The notes beneath the pieces were generated by a model. The model was given only the letters and a program-made list of their open reading frames with translations, had not been told where the DNA came from and searched no databases. A stretch of 64,000 nt of DNA, taken from Holothuria scabra (taxonomy: Eukaryota > Echinodermata > Holothuroidea > Aspidochirotida > Holothuriidae). Made by a program: the position numbers and the translations under genes. Below are positions 13,601 through 25,700 of this stretch, in pieces. Within the stretch, counting starts at the first letter, position 1. Every line of letters starts with the position of its first letter. The stretch is from contig CM074179.1 in NCBI GenBank assembly GCA_037179385.1, positions 31,439,903 to 31,503,902 on the forward strand. Direction: 5' to 3'.

Positions 13601-16600
13601 AAGACCTTTGTGCTGCTTACCTGGTGGGCTACAATATTGAGCAGTTCACTTGTCCGAGTCATTTTTTACTTGTCCCGGACTGTCGGGCGGGGGATTTGTT
13701 GAACCCTGATTTAATCAAACATGTTGTCTCTAGTATCTTGCTGTATTTTGACTCACCTTCCAAAAGTATAGAAGATTGCAAATGATTTCAAAGCATCTTT
13801 TTCACTACTGTACATGTATTATACTTCACCTCTAAATGACAGGGTTTGTACAACCTCATTTGAATCATTTGGGACATGGAAAATTGATAAAGAGCGAAAT
13901 ATTTTACTTTATTGCTGGAATCTCTTCTTTTCCTGGGGGGAGTGTTTACAGTAGAAAGGGATTTGGCCAGAAACACAAAAAAAGGGGTGGGGGTGTTAGT
14001 TACCCCTAAACCCCAAGTCCAAATTGATGCTGTCCTACTTGTAAGTTACAAGTGGGTACAAGGGGCTTGACTCAAGCAAAACATAGATGCAAAAGTGTCT
14101 CCCTTTCAAGTAAGAAACCAAGATATCTATTACTATCAATTTTTATTGAAATTAAAAGGGGGGATTTTACCCACCTTCTTTTGAAAAGTTTTTGAAAGGG
14201 GGAGAACAAATGCCCCCATCCCCTCCTGCCAAAAACACTGGTAGCTGTATCTCCCCCACATCTGTACTACAGTAATGTGATCCTGATTGTATGCTGGACA
14301 CTGTTTAAATGCAAGAGTGTTTAATTCAAAAGGATACACGTCTAACAAATAGTTTCTGTGTGGTTCTGTGTGTTCTGTATACATGGCTTTTTTCCCCTGT
14401 ATTTTCTGTCCATCCCCAAAAACCTCATTATTACACTTACTTTTCCTAAACTTTTCCTAAATTGTCTCACAAAAATGGTAACTTGGCAATTTATTATTTT
14501 GTATTCAACCTTCAGCTACATATATTGTAAATATCCTACAATCCATGCCATAAATTTTCCTTTCATGTCATAAATGTTCAGAGCATTCTTCATTACTACT
14601 TTCCACTTGAGAATTCAAAAGACTCAGGAATCTGCAACAAAAATTGTAAATAATGCCCAAATGATATCCTAAGGGAGTGCCCTAGTCATTAGTCAGTATT
14701 TTATGCCACTTTTTGTTTCAGCTGTGAAGAGAAATGATGATATATCTTATCCTTTTTGTTTAAATTGGAATGTTCTGCAGATAATATCAAATATTTGCAG
14801 ATGTTTAGCCTTAGGGTATGACTTCTTGTATAACTTCAGAAAACAAAAATGAAAAATGGATGGTATTTCATTGCAGTTATATCCTGTGAGTTCACAGTGA
14901 GTCACCAGTTTTTTTTTATGATAGCTCATAAATTGTAGATCATCATGTTCTGCTAGTGAACATTTGTTAATGGGAATTGCTTGTAGTAGGGGTATTATAT
15001 TTTTGTAAATAATAAGAGTTGTTTTACCTTGTAGAAGATAAACAGTTGCCGAGTGATTTATTGTACAGTTTGACAGCTCATTCCCATCCTTTAATTTTAA
15101 ATTCTCAAGTTTCAATTTTTTTTTCTACTTTCCATTCAATTTACAATATGCACAAATATTGGAAAACAAGTGGTAAAGCTTATTTGAAAGAGTAACTTTC
15201 AAAATAAAGGGTTGACAGATAGCGAAACACGGTGTTTTGGAAAAATTTCTCAGAAACTGGAGACTATTTTTATACCAAAAAAGCCTGTGACATTTAGGTA
15301 CCATTGGAAAAAAATAAATATTTTGCGTAACGAATGCACAACGATATAGCACACAGAAGTACAGCAGCTTTGTTTCATAACTTCATTCACTCTAATAATG
15401 AAGTCTTTCATATTGTTTGGTCGAAAATGAATGCATTATGGTGGGATTTCTAGATATTGCTTGATTTAAAGGTTCAATTTAACAAATTTGTGACTTCAAA
15501 CAAGATTTACTTTCTGAGAATCTTGTCCATTGCTTAAAATACAAGTTTTTCCAACTACCTTTAATACAAGATAATTCATAATTTAAATCCATGCCTTCAG
15601 GCTACAGTAGTTCTAGTGTCTTTGTGTTTTCAAGGGGCAAAAATTTTCAAGATCCCAAATTTGTAGGCAGTAGTTTTGTTTTTGTCATTTTTCAGGAAGA
15701 AAAAGTAACAAGTAAAATGTGTCAGAGGGAAAAAAACACAATGTTTGTTACCTTGAGGTTGTAATAACATTGCACTTATGTTTAGAAGACACCCATGGTC
15801 TCCGTGGGGGTTTATAAAGATATCTAGCGGGAAAAGACAAAGAACCAACTCCTCAAGTTTGTTACATGGTTTTGACGTTTAAAATTTGCTTTTTTAATAC
15901 AGTACAGTTTGTGAATTTCAGTGAACCTGTAGAATGCATTTCTGTACAGTAGATCAAGATTCATGTTAATTCAAAGATGTCCTCTTCCTAAGTAAAGGTA
16001 TACAGTATGTTCTCTTCCTAAGCAAAAATCCAAGATCCTGACATTTTTTTTTTTTTAGGAGAAGGGGATTTTAACCTTGTGGAAGGGGGGGGGAGCAAAT
16101 CTTCTCTTACACCCCCTCCCATGACAGCAGAGAGCAACACTCTGCACAGTGAAGTACTGTAGTGACATCAGAGACATACCAATTTGCTCTTAATTCTCAA
16201 GTTTTCACATGAGTGCCTTTGTTATTGCAGTTAGTATGTGTGAAAGCCTGTATATTCCCAAAACATTGACATACAGTACTGTATGTACAGTATAAGGGGG
16301 CCCCCAACTTTTTTCCCCAAGGTCTACTTGTTAAAGAGCCTGCCTCCTGAGATCTACCAGTGCAGTGTCAACATGGCAAATCCACATACATTTTCATCAT
16401 GCAGTACTGTAATTATTAGTTAGCTAAGCTCACAACACTTTCCGTTATTCGTGCAATGACATAGTGTACTGTAAGTCAAGTCCATACACCATACTTGTGA
16501 TTTCAGAATTTGAAGAACTCGGCCAGATTGGTTGATTTTTTCCCCACTGAGAAAGTATGGGGACTCAAATGTGAGTCCAGACTGGAGTCCTTGAAAGTTG

Positions 16601-19600
16601 AAATTTGCCCGACCTGTGACTACAGTACATCACTGGTTTCTTGCTCTTGTTTTTCGTTTTTTCCTACACTCTTGGTGGTCAACTCAAGATCTGCCTGCAG
16701 TCTACTAGTAGACTGTGCAATCACCTGGTTGGTCATTCCTACTGTAAGAAGTTGTCATTGTTGATGTTAATTGTCATTAAAATATTGTAACACTTATCTT
16801 TGGCCTTTGTTATGACAGGTCAACAATACAGACGTAAAGGACATACCACATCTGAACGCAAGGGAGGCATTACTTGATCCGTCCACTCCCATTAGGCTGA
16901 CCGTATTTCGAGAAAAAGCAGAGGGAAGGAATGCTAACTCTCCTGGAATGATTCAGGTCACACTAACAAAGGTGCAAGGGGTACCACTGGGGATTAAGAT
17001 TGCAGCTAAGAGGTATGATACATTTGTTTCAAAATTGTTTTGTGAAATTTCAGACCTCAATGTTGAGAAAGATATTTTTATGGTTGTCCTTTAAGCAATG
17101 ATTTCACCCGTTTTAGTTGTCCACAAGAAAATTTTGTCGTCCAAAAACTTTTTGTACAGTTAGTAAAAGTGATTGTGTTCATGTGTTATTGGTCTTGAAG
17201 AATAAAAAGATGTAATGTTTGAGAGGCGAAAACACTTGAAGTCTGAATTATTATATAGTTTATAAAAGTTGAAAGAGTTGATCAGTCAGCAGTGTACTTC
17301 TTCAAACAGATAAAAGCAAGCTGCTCTTTGCTTTTCAATCATTTCCAAGGAAGATGGTCACCATTGCAACAACCAGCTTGTAATTCTGGTTGTCTGTTTG
17401 GAATTTAAGTGGCCCTGGACAATCACACAACCACCAAAATGGAGCTCTGAATGTTTATGTAAGGTTAAGCTTGCTTCTGGCATGCTGTCAAACATTCAGT
17501 CATTATCACAATTGAACCTTCTAAGAAGTTAGATGTAAGTACAGTTTTATGGTTACCACAGATCACATGCTATTGTTATATTGGCATTAAAATTGTTTTA
17601 CCACACAGATATTCAGAATTTCAATCAAATTTTATTCAACAGTAATTTACATAAACTGATGTTTCTTCTAACCTGAAAGAGCTCTAAACAATCAGCTTAG
17701 AGCAAGGAGCAAGGTTTCTAAAAAAGTTTAATAATCTCCATCAACTTTTGATTGCCCCTAGCCCCTTTAACTTTTTTTTTTTTACTTGTTTCTAAGTTCT
17801 GGTGGACCCCACATTTCCCTGATGAAAAAAACATCAAAGGGGTTCCACCTGATGGGGAATTACGAACCCAAACCTCATGTTAGAAAAGTCCTCATTACTT
17901 CAAAATATGTATCCCTTTTTTTTTTCATTTTATTTTTGATCACAATTTGAAGATGTTTTAAAAAGTGTTCAACGTTTCATGATTTTCTCTTTTGGGCAAC
18001 AAATAGAACAATTTCAAAGTTTGAAGGGACTAATTTAACCACAGACTCCATCAACTGCTGTACCGTCCACATATTTGTAGAACTGAATATTAGTATGTAC
18101 AAAATATTCAGTGTTATTCCTAAGTAAGTGATGAAAAAAAGGACAAAAGTCAAAGAAAAGCAAAGACCAAAAATCATACGTACAGGGTTTTACAGGTCAA
18201 AAAACACAGTGCTATGTGTTGTTTACAAGTTATTTGATCTCGTAACAGCATTTTCATTTGTACATACTTTATACAGTTTTAATGTTATCTCCACTATGAT
18301 TGTGTTGAGTTGGGAATAATTCCAAATTGACAACAGAAATAATTGAAACTTTGAGAAGAGTGTGCTATTTGACACGCTGGGTGTGAAGGCAGCCTTCAGA
18401 CAGCCTCTGTTATAAACCTGTTGGATAAAACAATATATCTTTTGATAGGATGTTATTGTTTCTTTCATCAATTATGAAACAAAATCAGTGCCATGCTCTG
18501 TTTTATAATGGTGGCTCAAATTATTGTGAAAAGATGTGTAAAAAATAACCTGTTGAAGTTGGTAACTTGGTACAGGTATTTATTACACTAATACAATCCA
18601 TTAATACTGTAAGTGATACATAAGAGTTTATTGTGCCATATTAGTATTCTTTTTGACATCTTCTATGTACTTTGTATCATTATTTGGTTTATTTACTAAT
18701 TTTTTTGGATGGAAGGATTGGGTTGGGTCAGAGTGTGGGTTAGTTAAACACCAATGTGAATGTGTTATATAGTGTCAAGCAGATAAAAGAGGAGTGAAAA
18801 TACAGTTTCAAACAAGGGTCAAGTTCAAGTTCATTTACCAATAAAGTTCAAATACGGTTCATGTCCTTCCTTTTAGTCACCTATTAACAACAGGAGAAAT
18901 ACCTTGGAAGGCGGGAGGGCAGGTAACACGCTTTGTATAATACAAATTTGCCAGTACTGTGCTGCGCATAACATGTCTTCAACTAGATTGAAATAGAAGA
19001 GAGAGACTTGAAAGAAGAGGTCACATTAAGGACAATTTAAAGCTACAGTAGACTTCTCATGCCTGCACAAAGCGATGAGCTGGACAAAACAATTTGTCTG
19101 CCCCTCGGGCTAGTGAATGGTTTCCCCATAGTGAAATATTTATTTTTTTGTTGTTTTTTTCAGGGATGAGCCTGGCATCTTTGTGGTCGATGTGGTAAGT
19201 TACATCAAAGCACTTAATATCTAAATCTTTGTAAGAGGTTAATTTTTTATTATTTTTTTTTTTGGAAGACATTAATGTATATGATAGCAGCATTCACATG
19301 TCTGATGGTGTGTGATTGGGCAGAATTTTGTAGATTGTTAAACATTGGTTAAACATCATGTGTTTTTGCATCTGTGTTTTTACACCTGTTTTGCATCTGA
19401 CTTGCATTCAGGAGGTCTGGAGGTCCGGAGTTCAAATACCGGCAGGGTCACACCAAAGACTTTAAAAATGGAACCTACTGCCATTGTGCTTAGTTCTCAG
19501 CATAAGCAATGGAGCAGGGGGAAAAAAGCCAGTGAATCACAACTGGAGAAAAAGGCTGTGGCTGTCTCAACTTAAACCAAATGGTTTAGAACTCAGCTGT

Positions 19601-22600
19601 AAAACTCCATCTAACTACCGCAAGGGGAACTGTGACCTTAGACCCCATTCTCAGGCTGTCAATCATGGATAATGGATCCCTGTTTCCTGTATTTTATTAC
19701 AAAATAATTAAATTTAGTCACTGGTACTTTGTTCTCTCCTCAGCTGGAAGATAGTATAGCTCACAGAGATGGCAGGCTGAAGAGGGAAGACAGGGTACTT
19801 GAAATAAATGGACACAATGTAGAACAGTCACTACCAGACAGGGCAGCTCAAATTTTTAAGGTACAGTACATTCAGGAAATAATTTAGTGTTCAAAATTTG
19901 CATAGCATTTTTGCTGTTTCTGGGCTTCCCAACCACAAATCTTCCAAACCCCATGTATTTCATGTCCAAAGTCTGCTACACACTACAGCTTGTGCATTTG
20001 TATAGCAATTTGTCCATTTTGTGTAGCAAATGTGACACACCACACCAGACAAATTATTCAAGGAATAATGTCAACACCCCTTCCTCTACCTCAGCGGTTC
20101 CCCATCTCACCTGAACCCCAACCTTTAACCCTGTCTCTAACTTTGACCCCTAACACTACACCTAGAATGGGGGTTAATGAGATGAGAGACTAGTGAAATG
20201 AATCAAACAAGTGGGTGATTACTTAGGCAGCGTATCAATGAGATGGGAAGGGGGAGGGGGGAGAACTAGTGATTGGATCCTTGTCACAAAGTGGCATTGA
20301 TCTTGAAATTCAGCAACACACCTTGTCAAAATGGCAAAGCTGTGCAGCTGCCTCAGGCCTGCAGCAGCTGCCATCATACTGTGTTACTATACATATCGCA
20401 ATAGCATCAGACCTTCATGCTACTATTGTAATGTTTGTCTTGAAAGAGCAAGGCTGATGCAGCTTTTGGCCTAACTAAGGTAGCTGTAGCTTACAAACTT
20501 GTCATGGTGCCTAATGTTGCTAAGCATTCAAGCTGAAAAAGTATGCTGCAGACCAAAAGTGGCTGAAAAGAAGAAAGAAAATAAAAACCATAAATTCACA
20601 TCTCTGACATATAATTAGCACTTGCTACATCAAAATTGCATGTTACTTGGGCACCACACTCTACTCAGAGTATTTGAAGCACCATGCCCTAATTGACCAG
20701 TAGATCCCCCTCATTTCTCTTCTTTGGATATGAAAGTTATAACCAAGCAAGGTAAGACAACATTACGCAACAAGAACTTGGAAAAGTTGATTGGAAAAAA
20801 TGTAGGAACATTCTCTGTCTCTGCATAATAGAAAATCCTTGTATGGCAAGAGCTTCAAAAGAATGATTGCACAAAAAATAGAAGCATTCTCCTTGCTGCT
20901 TTTGAAAGTAATTGCATTCTAAAATAATTTTAAATTGTTCTTCCCTTGTATTAAAAGAGGGCAGGTTCCAGAATTGATATGGTGGTATCAAGACCTGGTG
21001 GTTTATCATCACAAGACTTCTATCCCAGCTCTCTTATCAACGAACTCCCTACAGAACCCTTCCAGCTACTCAGGCCAGCTCTTGTTCCACGTCCCAGAAT
21101 GGAAAAAACTGTTTCAATAAGAAAGGTAAAGAAAACTGTCATGTCGTGATTTGGGGTTTTTAGTCAGTTTTAATGCGTGCTTGGTTTATTTGCAGAGCTG
21201 CCAACAGTTTCCATTAAGAAGGAACAGTTCGGCATTTTTATGCCAAAATTCCCAGTGTTCTCATTTTGCTGTCATATTTTGTGATTTTCAGTAAAATAGG
21301 AATTGTCATCATACATGTACAATGTGTCCTTTTGTTTCTTGAAATAATGGGTTTTCAGGACTGTTAGTGAAATTGGTGGTTTTATAAATGTGTGCTGAGC
21401 AAAGTCTACAACCAGTTGAGGTGCTTAATGTGAAGATTGGTTTTAAAACCTGACAGGTTGGTAGGAATTATAGATTTGGGCATTACATTTACCAACAAAT
21501 TTGTATGTGTTTACTTGTTACTAAGGACTCAAAATATCTTCCAGTTGTTCCTTAAAGTGGGCGTGACACGGTCAAAGTAAGTTTCTTGGTAAATGTCTTT
21601 TGGGAACACCATGACATAAAGTGAATGTTTTCCCTACTAAAATAGTCCATAAACACCAAAATATGATGTTGTGAATTCCTGATTACAGGCCAGGCTCAGC
21701 CCATTTGAAATCTGAAAGCATAAAAATGTATTTGAGCGCATTTCAAGATGGTGACGTCATTGGAGGCACGGCTAGCAACACTGTACCAGGTAGCTCACAA
21801 TCATCAGTACATCATTGCAAACACCGGTGCTACCATGTCAGTGAGTGCGGCCACTGACTACCTTGTGAATTGTGCATTGTGCGGTGACTGCTTAGTATTC
21901 GCAATAGCACCGTCACCAAAGAGCTCATACAGTAAAGTTGAGCTCGTAGTAAGGACGTGCTCATTGTGGACTTTCCATTTATGTTCATAGCTGTTCTGTG
22001 TAGTGCCCATAACAGCGTCTTTCTTGCCCAAAAACAGAACTGCTTTTACACGCCCGCATATGCATGCGAACATATTGGCCAATGATTTGCTCCGAATTCC
22101 CACCACGGTCCCCGCCTTTCACTCTGTATGTTGGACGAGTATTGTGGTACAATTGTTTTCATGAAGTTGCTAAGGGAAGATAACTTTACAGAGCCTTACA
22201 TTACTTCCACATCTAGATGTGCATTCTTAAATAGGGCGTGGTTTGTGCCGCAAATTGAGTCATTAAAGTCAAGTGACCTGTTGCTGCATTTTTCGAAATC
22301 GGATTGTGAACGTTTGCCTTCAAATATCATTTATGCCGAATTGTGCAAGTTTTAAAGAGGGTGTGAGATAGCATTTGTAAAATACTGGATATTATCTTGC
22401 AGTACACAAAAGTTTTTGTGACCGTGTCATGCCCACTTTAAACTGTTCAAAATCCAGCGCCTTTTTTCCTCCATGCAGGTCTCTCGACTTCAGCCTTTTG
22501 AGCAAACACATGAATGGGGTTCCTCTTTTTTCATTGTGTCAATTTGGTAGGTCTTTATTTGGGGTGGGAGGAGGGGGATGTTTGTTTAGGGATGTTAAGT

Positions 22601-22723
22601 TGCATTGTAAAGATGCCTGGTTTTAGAGGAGGTCTGGGTTGGAAAAATGAAGAATGTATAAAACATATACAGTTTTTTTATTCCTTGCCATAGGCAGGCA
22701 AGGAATCTATGCGATGGTGATGT

Positions 22724-22763
<40 letters not shown>

Positions 22764-25700
22764 TGACGCTTTGGCTTGTAAACACGATATCTCAAGAAGG
22801 GTAACTCCGAGGGATCTCATACTTGGCATGTGGATTGCCCATATTGGGTAGATGATCCCTATTGTTTTTGGTGGACGTCAAAGGTCATTTGGGGTCACGA
22901 GAGGTCAAAAGGTCAAAACTTCGTAAACACGATATCTCAAGAATGGTACATGTGACTATGCTCATAATTATTGTGTAGGTTGGTCATATTGAGTAGATGA
23001 TCTCTATCGATTTTCTCGGAGGTCAAAGGTCATTTGGGGTCATGAGAGGTCAATAGGTAAATTCCTTAGAAATTGCTTGTAAACACGGTATCTCAAGAAG
23101 GGTAAGTGTGACTAATCTCATATTTGGTGTGTGCATTGGCCATATTGAGTAGATGATCCCTATTGTTTTTGGTGGAGATCAAAGGTCATTTGGGGTCACG
23201 AGTGGTCAAAAGGTCAAAACTTCGTAAACACGATATCTCAAGAACGGTACATGTGACTCTGCTCATATATGGTGTGTGGGTTGGTCATATTGAGTAGATG
23301 ATCTCTATTGATTTTCTTGGAGGTCAAAGGTCATTTGGGGTCACGAGAGGTCAAAAGTTCAAAACTTCGTAAACACTATATCTCGAGAACGGTACATGTG
23401 ACTTTGCTCATATTTGGTGTGTTGGTTGGTCATATTGAGTAGATGATCCCTATTGATTTTCGTGGACGTTTAAGGTTATTTGGGGTCACGAGAGGTCAAA
23501 AGGTCAAAACTTCGTAAACACGATATCTCAAGAAGGGTAAATGTGACTATACTCATATTTGGTGTGTGGGTTGGTCATATTGAGTAGACGATCCCTATTG
23601 TTTTTGGTGGAGGTCAAAGGTCATTTGGGGTGACGAGAGGTCAATAGGTAAATTCCTTAGAAATTGCTGGTAAACACGGTATCTCAAGAAGAGTAAGTGT
23701 GACTAATCTCATATTCAGTGTGTGCATTGGCCATATTAAGTAGATGATCCCTATTGTGTTTGGTGGAGATCAAAGGTCATTTGGGGTCACAATAGGTCAA
23801 AAGGACAAAACTTCGTAAACACGATATCTCAGGAACGGTACATGTGACTGTGCTCATATTTGGCGAGTGTGTTGGCCATATTGAGTAGATGATCCCTATT
23901 GTTTTTGGTGGAGGTCAAAGGTCATTTGGGGTCATGAGAGGTCTAAAGGTCAAAACTTCGTAAACACGATATCTCAAGAACGGTACATGTGACTGTGCTC
24001 ATATTTAGTGTGTGGATTGGTCATATTGAGTAGATGATCCCTATTGATTTTCTGAAAGGTCAAAGTTCATTTGGAGTCGGCATGTTCAAAGCCTGACAAG
24101 CTTTCCTGCACAGTCTTTCAAGAAAGGTCACTTGTAGGGTCCTGTAACTTGTCCTGTATATGGCACATAGTGAATACATGGTCCCAGAAGTTTTTGGTGG
24201 AGGTCAAATGTCATTTGGGTTCACAACGGGCAAGGGGGATCTCAATGTAGGAAGATTGAATGCCTTGCATGTGTACTTTGTGGGCACATTATGGAGCGCT
24301 GTTAATTGAGAAACATTGCAAAGCAATGTCAATGTGAAAAAAGGCCTTACATTTCAGTGGCAAGGAATCACTAAGCCTTTTGGCTTTCTGGTTGGACACA
24401 TATTGAAAAATTAATCTTGCTACTGTTGATGACTGGAATACAATGTATATTAAGGATTATGTCAGAGTGTAGCGGTTAAAGCTATTCTCGCACATGGTGG
24501 GTAAATCCTTGTATGTACTTTAATAGTCCATTCCATCATAACAGATATGGCAAGCAACTTGGATTAATATGGCAAATTTAGTAGAGTATTGTGTGTACAT
24601 TCACCCAAAAAGCTGCTCAGTTAATGCCTAGTGACCAGCACAATGAAATCTGTGTGACTGTAGTCTTCCATGAATTTGACCATACAAACCCATAGGGCTG
24701 TAAAACTGGGGTCACACTACAACAAATGCAGATCAGATTCCTATCTGATTTTCCAGTTTTTGTTCAAATATCCATTTATCATTGGAAACAGCCCAGCATT
24801 TACCAACATGAAAATTAAATTTATGCTAATTATTCTATGACATCACATCAATGGATAGACTTTATCACCATGCTGTCCAATAAAGAATGTATGTGGAGGT
24901 GACATCACAGAAAAATCAATTGGCATTTTATTTTCATGGACATCAGATGCAAATCATAAATTTATATTGGTTGACAAATTTTCGGCCTTTTCCAACCAGA
25001 GATGGAGAAGATTTCAACTGAAACTCATTCTGATCTGAATTTGTTGTAATGTGACCCTGGCTTTAGGGCATGTTCTGTCTGCTTTGTTTCTTAAAATTTT
25101 CAAATGAAATAAAAACTTTCGTGTCCCCTATTTCCCAGGGCTGAAAAAAGATTATTTTCCAGAAAGGTAGCAAAATTTTTTTGTAGGAAGGGAGGAGACT
25201 TTGCACAATTCTCCCTGTATTTTGATGCACTGAAATAGGAAATATGATGTTCTATTTATTTAACAGGGTCTGAGAGAGAATCTAGGTATCAGTATTAGTG
25301 GTGGAAGAGGACAGAGAGGAGATGTACCTATCTTTGTAGCTAGCATACAACAAGATGGAAGTGTGGGTCGAGATGGACAGCTACATGTAAGTGCAACTGT
25401 GAATGGTAATAGCTAGCTTAATTTACATTGGGTGTGCATCCATCACTGCTGGTCGTTATGAAAGCTACTCTTTCCCCCTTTCCCCCTCTACGGATGGCTG
25501 CCTCATTAGCTTGCTCAGTTAATGGCATGTCATCACTGTGTTGTTCATAATATTCAGAGGGAGAACAGTGGGTTCTCCCCTTAAGTTGCTTGTTATGACA
25601 GAGTTGAATATCATGGACGTATTCTACAACCCGAGCCCACAGGAATTAGCTCTATCTGCAATAACCCATTGAGGCTAGAACAATTACTACATAGATGCCT

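Larger units (their letters stand above)
12595..16818 (+). other. LNX intron (4.2 kb)
   Basis: GT..AG intron. It contains a TA-flanked 322-bp element (12937-13258), a reverse SINE fragment (13365-13480) and two truncated relatives of the 10488 element. The rest is AT-rich and unremarkable. Confidence 0.85.
21126..25266 (+). other. LNX intron (4.1 kb)
   Basis: GT..AG intron. It contains an 882-bp terminal-inverted-repeat element at 21556, a (GT) microsatellite at 22727-22754 and the ~145-bp tandem array, listed separately. Confidence 0.85.

Noticed and set aside
14747..15115. 122-codon minus-strand frame
   Set aside because: Lys/Leu/Ile-rich frame in AT-rich intron with no motif or conservation clue.
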